Assembly (NCBI RefSeq): GCF_037392515.1
Contig: NC_090280.1
Span: forward strand, 61,455,504 to 61,519,503
Direction: 5' to 3'
Source of the DNA: Haliotis asinina
Taxonomy: Eukaryota; Mollusca; Gastropoda; Lepetellida; Haliotidae
DNA length: 64,000 bases
How positions within the stretch are numbered: position 1 is the stretch's first letter; each line of letters starts with the position of its first letter. This document shows, piece after piece, positions 57,501 through 64,000 of this stretch. Below the pieces are notes generated by a model that was not told where the DNA came from, ran no database searches, and saw nothing but the letters and a program-made list of their open reading frames with translations. The translations under genes were made by a program, and so were the position numbers.

Positions 57501-60500
57501 AAACCTGGACATCAAGTGGGTCATCTCGAGCATAGGGATTATTTACAATGAGAAGAGAAAGGTTAGATCAACATAAACAGAAGGCATAATAATTGTTTAA
57601 CATGATTTACAGTCAGTTTACCAATTTCTTTGAGAGGCATGTTAGGAGTTGTAAAGGTGAAGGGAAAACAGGTTCGGTGGATAGTCAACTTGTTCATTGC
57701 AATGAGGTCGACGTTTCGGGGTAGGTTCTAACACGTATCATGTATGTACCTGCACCGAAACGTCAGACTCCTTGCAATAGAGAAACTGACTATCCATGCA
57801 GCTTGGTTAACCTTTTGTTTACCTAACACACTGAATAAAGAAACTGAGGACATACAGTTGGTTTAGGCAGGGAACCTCTAACGGGTTATCCCTGGTTTAG
57901 GGAATGCAATCATACAGTTCAACCGCCAGCAAAATCAACTGTCGGGAAGGGGGTACTGAGACACTCCGATACGATACGATGAGTGTGAAGATCTTCGTAG
58001 AAACTCGTGACTAACTCGTATTTTTCCGGGACAAGCCAAACAACATCTTAGATGTTACGGAAAGGATCGAGTGGTGACGAATGCTCCGTGGGATGCAGTT
58101 TAATCAGTCAATCAGTGTCCAGGATTATAAAGGTCCGACAAGACTGACATGTACATATATGTGGCGTCTGAATGGAGTCTTTCGTCACTTTTGGAGTGCC
58201 GCGGTACTTTAAACAAGGGAGGTAACTTTTGACAGCACATGGTTTCGAGTCACTCCAAATGTCATGCATTTTAGGGAAACTTCAAACAATGTGAAGACAT
58301 CAACTGAAGACATTAAGATGATGTGTGAGTGAGTGTATTTTTGCGCCGCACCCACTAATATTCCAGTTATAAGGAGGCGGTCTGTGAATAAAGGTGCAGG
58401 GTACTGCAGGCTGACCACCCTTGTGTCGTTGATGCAGCGCGTGACAGTCTGATCAGGACTCAACCTTAGGGTTAAATTGAGAATGTTTTGTGTTAGTCAG
58501 GACTTGACCCCGAGACACCCACTAGTGCCACCTAGTCACTGCTGTAATAAAGGGTTATGGATCCTCTGATGGATTCCTGTATTTGAAGAAACAGTTATCC
58601 CTGTAAACAGCGCAGGATACAGACCATCTGATTATCTTCTTCTCCATCTCCAGGTGCATGAGATTGCCTGTCAGCTGTCCTCGGCCGTCTTCTACCTCCA
58701 CGCCAACAGAATCCTCCACCGAGATCTCAAACCCGAGAACGTTCTCCTCATGGGCGACGGCACCGTCAAACTGTGCGACTTCGGCTTCGCGAGGGCCATG
58801 GGGGAGACTTACTATGCCACTACTATAAAGGTGAGTGGCAAACAATCATCCAGTCATTGTGAAATGGGAAGTGACACATGAAGATCCGGGTTAGAATCTT
58901 CGATTCCCCGCATGAGTGAAGACTATTGCTGGAAGCGGGGTAAAACTAAACTCACTCATGATTAGAAACATTATGGTAAACCTGTTTCCTTATTGCAGAG
59001 AACTCCGGTATACATGGCGCCAGAAATAGCAACGGACACATTCGTCTCCTACACAGAAAAAGTGGATATATGGTAAGACAGAATATTTTGTGATTATAAT
59101 ATCGATGGGTTATAAGTTGGCTACATCGACTGCCATTATTAATTCACGTCTTAGGGAAAATATTGAAACACTGACCACGACGTGGGACTCATTTCACACT
59201 TGCCCTGTGTTAAAAATGAATTATGCATTCCACAGGTTTCAAGATCCAAGGATAGAATCCCGAAATCACCACAAAAAGAATCATTTTGGTTTATATACTA
59301 AACAGCAAAAGAAACGCAACTGTGTCAAGTTTCTAAATAGTAGAAATAAACATGAACGTTTCTTTTGCTGTTTAGTTCGTGTTTCTTCTGTTTAGAAACT
59401 TGACAACAACAAAACAAAGTTGCGTTTCTTTTGTTGTCAGTATATGAATGCAGTCATGGCTGGTAGCTATTGCAAAGCCATTTTTCAGTTGAGGGGTTAT
59501 CCGACTAATTTTTAGCATATATCTAGAAATGTTTTAACTGTTGTCTTAGTCAAAGACCTTCCTATATAAGGGTAGGAGTTACTGGTTAGATTAATAGATT
59601 GTGCCCGCAGCAAGACAAGTCTGTTCTTTGGGCGACTATATGGATCCAGTGGTCAGGTTTAGTGACAGCTAGGGTTGATTGCATTTGACTACCACGACTT
59701 TTGCCACTGCCAGTAACAGTAATCAGTAGATTGTGATGTCAGCACATTATATACAGGCGTATAACCGAAACAGCCAAATGAATCTGGAATGGCGTTACGT
59801 GAGGATAAGCCAGCCATTGTCCAATATCAAAATGTTCAAGGAACTATAGTAAACAGCCGAGTTGTTTATTGTTGCCTTAGAAACAAACAATGATTGTATT
59901 TCCAGGTTTAGGTCAGGAGACATCTCAATACAAAAAGTTATTCAATAAGTTCTTTTCCACTTATCTAATCTTAATAATTTTTTTTCATATTGCAGGGCTT
60001 TAGGTTGTATAATATACGAGTTGTTGGTGGGCGACCCACCCTTCTTCTCCAACAGTATCGTCACTCTGGGGATGAAGATCCTCAACTCCTCAGTCCCCTG
60101 GACCAACAACATGCCCCCAGATCTCAAGGACCTCCTGCAGATGATGCTCACCAAGAATCCCAGAGAGAGATGTTCATGGCCAACCATTTTGTCCCATCCC
60201 TGGATCAAGGGCGGAATTATGGGTAAGTAGGTTTTTGAAGCATCCGAGTTAAAAACATATTATAACATATTTTTTGTTATATATTGCATAAAAAAATCCA
60301 GTCAGATTACTGAGTTCTTCACAGTATCAGCAAGGACGACTATCCACCAATCCCCGCAGTGACCATTTGACTGTGCTTGGGTTTTACGTCTCTCTTAGAA
60401 ACGTTGCTGACCTGATCAAGTGAATACTAATGCAGTTTGTGACCCTGTCACAACTGGCTAGGTCTATTAATGTGAAGGGGTGCATCTTTGTCAGTCGATT

Positions 60501-62546
60501 GTCAACATGTCAACAGCCGAGACAAGGTTGACGTTTGACATCTCAGAGTCGAGAAATTGTCAGCAATGTTCTAACTTCCTTTGAAAAACAAAGCTACAGA
60601 TGGTGTAATGTTCCGATGTGTGCATGTTTCGTACTATCGCAACAATAATAACATCATCTGCTCCCCTATTTTTTGTGAAATTAACTCGACCTGCCGAATC
60701 TGCCATTTGACCTCCCTGGTCATGCATATGTAGAGTGGCCCAGGTCAAGCTGAACACCCTGTACTCACTGACCTGGCTTGATACTTACCCATTTAGGGGA
60801 TAAACGCCATACCTTTTTCCTAACGAGCAAACGCTTACCCAAATCGTCAGTCTATTTACCTTCTAAATGGAATGCATGTATAATGTCGACAAGTTATAAT
60901 CTTATTAGCAAGTCTTTGACCCAAGCTGATTTTCTTAAGGCAAGTTGATAGAAACAGTACATGACACAAGTATGAGTGAAAGTATTCAAAGGCCACTGAT
61001 TTGTTATCTAAATCTTTAGATTAGATTTCTTTTCTAGAAGCTAATGCTGTAAGTCAATACAAGCAAAAGTATCAACTGTCCAAACTTGTTTCTTATGAGT
61101 CTCTCAGTCCCATTCATAACTATCCCATTCATAACTATCCCTTATACATCTCATTCCCTTTGTATGTTAGATAGCCCTGACTCAGCATACCCATGTTAAA
61201 TAGCCCAGACTCAGTTTACACACAGTGAGAAGAGAGAAATATGTGTTATTTACGTATCGCATTGCTGTACGTATAATGAAAAAAACCAATATACATTAAC
61301 AATACAGTAAACTGTTATGTTCACCACAGATTTAGTAAGGGCGGTGGTTCAGCTAGTGGTTAGTGACTCGTCACGCCGAGGACACGGGTTCGAATCCCCA
61401 CATGTTCACAATGTGTGAAGCCCATGTTTGGTGTCCCCCGCCCTGATATTGCTGGAATATTGCTAAAAGTGGCGTAAAACTGAACTCGACCACTCATAAA
61501 CGTTGTTTACTGTATCATATATACACAAGTTTTTATACTACAACAAGTAAACATGATAGCGTTGTGACTTTCGATAAAAGTAGTAATTTTATGCAATGAT
61601 ATGTTGCTAGTATCTCCCGAGGATAGGGCTCGAGACAGCCCCTACACCAAACCTGAGGTTGCCCAGAAGAAGGTGGAGGAATACCGGGAGAAGGTATGGC
61701 GTTTGTGGTTTTCATACTTCGTCTGTCGACCATAATTTTGTCTAAATGATGAATATAGTTACACTTATCTGTAGCTTGCTTTAAAGCCTTTCTTTCTGAA
61801 TCCTAATGGATACTGTAAGATCTTCCTCACAATACTTAACAAAAACGGTAAGGACCACTCGTGTCAGCTGGTTCCCATGGCAGCATCTGCAGTTGCTCAT
61901 TTGTGACGTCATTCTAACTTTACGTCACAATATGATTTGAATGACGTCACCACTGTTGATGACACAACAAAACAGTTGTTTGCGATGTTTCTACGTGTCA
62001 ATACGCAGCCAGAAGCCAACATGAACAAATACCATTTAATCATGTTTTTCAACCAATCAGATCACAGAACACAGTGACTTTTGGTTTGCAATTAGGAAAT
62101 TAAACATCACGTGTTGGCCAATTTCCAGGTGTTACTGAGTATTTGAAGCACGGGAATATTTCATTTGAAACCTCCGGCTGACGCCATCGGTTCCAAATGT
62201 ATGAGAAGTTATATTATTAGGTAATTATTGGTAGGGATTATTCATGTATGTTTATATAACATCTTTAATATCTTTAAACTATGCATTGATGTAGTTATGA
62301 ACTAAATGTTCATGTGCATTCTTGAATGCATGAATGTAAGGAATTCTCAAATGAGTGTATTTGTATCGTTGTTAGGTACGTATACTTGGACGTGGTGGAA
62401 AGCTGTCAGAGAGTGAAGACGTTCCCGATGGAGCCGAAGACGTCACTGATGGAGATGAAGACATGGATGTCGTCATCATGATTCCTCCACAGAGGAGAGG
62501 AGGTTCTTCAGAGTCACCTGCTGACCCATCAGAAGCTGACCAATAG
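54509..62546 (+). CDS. Fused/STK36-like short serine/threonine kinase C (346 aa)
   Basis: Coding exons 54509-54601, 55533-55670, 57045-57122, 58654-58830, 58999-59072, 59996-60222, 61611-61693 and 62376-62546 (stop TAG 62544-62546), AG/GT throughout. Exon lengths equal those of A or B within two to three codons. The start at 54509 corresponds to those of A and B; the exon opens at 54494 and is in frame upstream, so a longer N-terminus from an unseen exon cannot be excluded. Kinase domain residues 6-285: GSGAYGDVY (13-21), Lys36, alpha-C Glu53, HRDLKPEN (125-132), DFGFAR (145-150) and APE (169-171). The usual Gly of the GTP-YMAPE segment is Arg (RTPVYMAPE), at the splice junction of exon 5. 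Exon 7 ([15 protein letters not shown]) is conserved. The tail has 56 residues and is acidic ([19 protein letters not shown]). Probably an active Fused-family kinase; role unknown. Exon 2 has a broken inverted copy at 14393-14529. Confidence 0.93.
54625..54800 (-). repeat. SINE family 2, diverged
   Basis: TCCAGCAATATCACGGCGGT, GTGGGGAATCGAAAACGGG and TTTGACCACTAGGCTAACTC, in kinase C intron 1. Confidence 0.78.
54835..54910 (-). mobile_element. Penelope-type element end fragment with hammerhead-like core
   Basis: On the minus strand, TTGGCAACGGTACAAGAATC then TGTATCGAAACGTTGC. The layout (box, GGTAC/GTATC stem, GAAAC) is that of the ends at 17590 and 37885. Box 1 deviates from CUGANGA. Confidence 0.5.
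54986..55088. mobile_element. Hairpin element, GAATACTGTAAGGGACATT ends
   Basis: GAATACTGTAAGGGACATTC with TCGCGATCTCG on the left pairs with CGAGGTCGCGAAAATGTCCC with TTACAGTATTC on the right, about 31 bases per arm. In kinase C intron 1. Confidence 0.85.
55285..55520 (-). repeat. SINE family 1 abutting kinase C exon 2
   Basis: CTCAGCAATATTCCAGCTAC, GACCAGGCAATCCAGTGATT and GCCTCTTACGACAAGCATAG, ending GATCTTCACGGGC only 13-20 bases before the exon 2 acceptor, so its 5' end forms part of the acceptor region. Confidence 0.85.
55671..57044 (+). other. Kinase C intron 2
   Basis: About 1.4 kb. Two tRNA-like box B words on the minus strand (GGTTCGAATTCGATC near 56130; GGGTTCGAATCC near 56215) hint at a third, decayed tRNA-derived repeat at about 56080-56290. 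The rest is unassigned. Confidence 0.45.
57123..58653 (+). other. Kinase C intron 3
   Basis: Contains a Penelope-type terminal palindrome at about 57690-57800: TAGGTTCTAACACG and ACCTGCACCGAAACGTCAG, with GACGTTTCGG/CCGAAACGTC arms. It also contains a family-1 SINE end at 58322-58400 (minus; GTGAGTGAGTGTATTTTTGC). No exon recognised otherwise. Confidence 0.55.
58870..58965 (+). repeat. Small composite SINE fragment
   Basis: ACATGAAGATCCGGGTTAGA (family-1 head), CGATTCCCCGCATGAGTGAA (family-2 box B area) and the common tail GGGGTAAAACTAAACTCACT are joined in under 100 bases, in the 168-base intron 4 of kinase C. Confidence 0.65.
59298..59440. mobile_element. Foldback element with AACAGCAAAAGAAACGCAAC ends
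   Basis: AACAGCAAAAGAAACGCAAC with GTGTCAAGTTTCTAAATAG is mirrored by CTGTTTAGAAACTTGACA and AAGTTGCGTTTCTTTTGTTG. An extra inner copy of the terminus (CGTTTCTTTTGCTGTTTAG) sits in the middle. Related to 3978-4068. Confidence 0.78.
59441..59995 (+). other. Kinase C intron 5, unannotated part
   Basis: No exon or repeat recognised. A T-rich acceptor tract lies at 59979-59988. Confidence 0.5.
60223..61337 (+). other. Kinase C intron 6, unannotated part
   Basis: A short duplication (CCCATTCATAACTATC twice) at 61108-61140. Otherwise nothing recognised. Confidence 0.45.
61338..61497 (+). repeat. SINE family 2
   Basis: GGGCGGTGGTTCAGCTAGTG, GACACGGGTTCGAATCCCC, TGATATTGCTGGAATATTGC and GGCGTAAAACTGAACTCGAC. 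Confidence 0.87.
61694..62375 (+). other. Kinase C intron 7
   Basis: Several GACGTCA/TGACGTCA-like words at 61905-61950 (CRE-like by sequence only). No exon or repeat recognised. Confidence 0.4.
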
Positions 62547-63389
62547 TCTGTGTCGAGAGTACCTACTTGAGCTACTGTTGTATGCTGCAAGCATACAGCG
62601 GACCACTCTTAGCGATGTTGATTGTTGTGGAAGTTTATGTTGGAGAGGCAGTCGCGTGGAATGAGAACTGTTTCAGATTATTAAGCAAAGTCATGCTCTA
62701 CTGGATGCAGTAACCCAATCTCTGTGTTGCTCGACAATGTTGATGTTGGCTTGATAGAGATCTTTCCTTTACATCTAAGTCATAGCATCATGATGAAACA
62801 ACAAAGTCGCCATAGAACAAATGTTATATTTGGGATTGCACTTTCTCGGTGAAGATTCTAATACTTTTGTTAGATTTAGTCTCACACGGAATTCGAACAC
62901 TCACTGTCAGGCACCTAATCGACAGGCAAGTCAGCAATCTCACCCGCGCGGTCACTGCTGTCTGCAGGTCGGTCCCTACTCTGTACAGCTACAATCAAAA
63001 TCCATTTTGTTGACCGGGAACAGCAGAGACACGCTGCTGATGCGCCATGGTGCCCGACAGTTTCGAGACACTGTATAACTGCTATCATTCATGGTCTCTG
63101 CGGAATTGTCATAATCTCGGTCGGTCTATTAGACGTATATCATGATACATGTAACTAGCAGACACTGGTGTGTGAGGGACATAAGTCAAGTCTCATGTCA
63201 ATCACCCTGAACTAGAGAGGGTGGCGTCTCCTGACTTTTACTGGTGTTCTGCAGATGGGGGATGACCAAGACCTCAAGCTGAAATAACTCAGTGAAGCAT
63301 GTGGTATAGAAATTGTTGTTGTTGACGATGACGACGACGACAACGATGATGATCATAATGATGATGATGATGATGACGATGATGATGAC

Positions 63390-63420
<31 letters not shown>

Positions 63421-64000
63421 TGTCCCTAAAGTGCAGGAGACTCCAGACTTCAAAGCTCAAGCCTGTTATATATAATTAACGGATCTGTACACATTCCGAT
63501 GGTATTTTCAGCTCTCTGGGGAATATACACCTCTGTTTACAGTGTCCCTGTATGATCAAGAGGTATTGTTGATAGTGTGAAACGCTATTGATATAACGAT
63601 TGTTTTAATGTTTCATATATATTAGCCAGAACTGCTGCCTTTGTATATGTTGTCACTAAGTGACTTGGTGAAAATATATTTCTGTTGAATTTATTTGAAT
63701 TTCGGTGTTATGTTAACCAATAATTACAGCCAGAATTCATATAATGTACGCGGTTGAAAGAAAGGTATCATGTAAACACACAAGGTGCCGTGAAAATTAC
63801 AGCTTACGCTTACAAACAATACAGTAGCCGGAATTAACAAACTTGTAATCAAAAACACAACAATGACAGTCCTGTGCATACAGCTCGGGTCACAATCATT
63901 TGAAATGAAGCAGCAGTGGGCGATGAGAGTCCTTGAATGGGTGACCGAGTTGCAGCTTGACTCCTGACAGTTTCTAGGACTTCGGTCCTGCCCCACAACG
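62547..64000 (+). other. Kinase C 3' UTR and downstream DNA
   Basis: No further coding exon recognised. A (GAT)n/(GAC)n trinucleotide run lies at about 63322-63420. No clear AATAAA was found near the gene. The minus frame at 63724-63996 has no family likeness. Confidence 0.45.
63322..63420. repeat. GAT/GAC trinucleotide repeat
   Basis: Interrupted at first (GACGACGACAACGATGATG), then about a dozen pure GATGAT steps at the right end, in the likely 3' UTR of kinase C. Confidence 0.93.

Noticed and set aside
58634-58845. Minus frame opposite kinase C exon 4
   Set aside because: Shadow of the exon encoding HRDLKPEN and DFGFAR on the plus strand.
61905-61950. CRE-type enhancer in kinase C intron 7
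   Set aside because: GACGTCA words occur, but short sequence matches alone cannot support a regulatory site.
1-64000. LTR retrovirus-like or Polinton-like elements
   Set aside because: No paired long terminal repeats, gag/capsid-like or integrase-like words were recognised. The only retroelement protein pieces are Penelope-like.

Overview
The window is eukaryotic, intron-rich, AT-leaning DNA. Its dense short interspersed repeats (tRNA-like head, shared 3' tail built on GCTGGAATATTGCT and GCGGCGTAAAACTAAACTCACTCACTC) match my memory of abalone (Haliotis) genomes, so a marine gastropod is my best guess. That assignment is inference from the repeats and from mollusc-like gene content, not a database result.

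The theme is the Hedgehog/cilium kinase Fused (STK36). At the left edge are the last four coding exons of a full-size STK36 (+, 730-3478). Three complete, short Fused-type kinases follow. Kinase A (+, 7220-12193) has 324 aa, kinase B (-, 48778-37297) 460 aa and kinase C (+, 54509-62546) 346 aa. Each has eight coding exons with matching exon boundaries, phases and nearly equal exon lengths. Each keeps all the catalytic residues, lacks the long STK36 C-terminal ARM-like region, and ends in its own unrelated acidic tail. A ninth fragment, an inverted copy of kinase C exon 2, lies at 14393-14529. I read this as a local family of kinase-only Fused paralogues made by partial duplication of STK36.

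Between A and B, on the minus strand, lies an UNC93A-type major-facilitator membrane protein (three coding exons, 26218-21951). It has no evident functional link to the kinases. B and C are head to head, with a CpG-richer interval near 49.7-50.0 kb that may hold promoters.

The rest is introns and repeats. There are two SINE families (about 45 copies or pieces), several hairpin/MITE elements, a broken Penelope-like retroelement (17.5-19.2 kb) plus end fragments with hammerhead-ribozyme-like cores, and a 0.65-kb dispersed repeat present twice (27.4 and 44.4 kb). There are also three minisatellites: 75 bp x 12, born from kinase A's last coding exon and its stop codon; 62 bp x 24, in a kinase B intron; and 39 bp x 13, right beside kinase B exon 3. 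No rRNA, CRISPR array, operon or convincing functional tRNA was seen.
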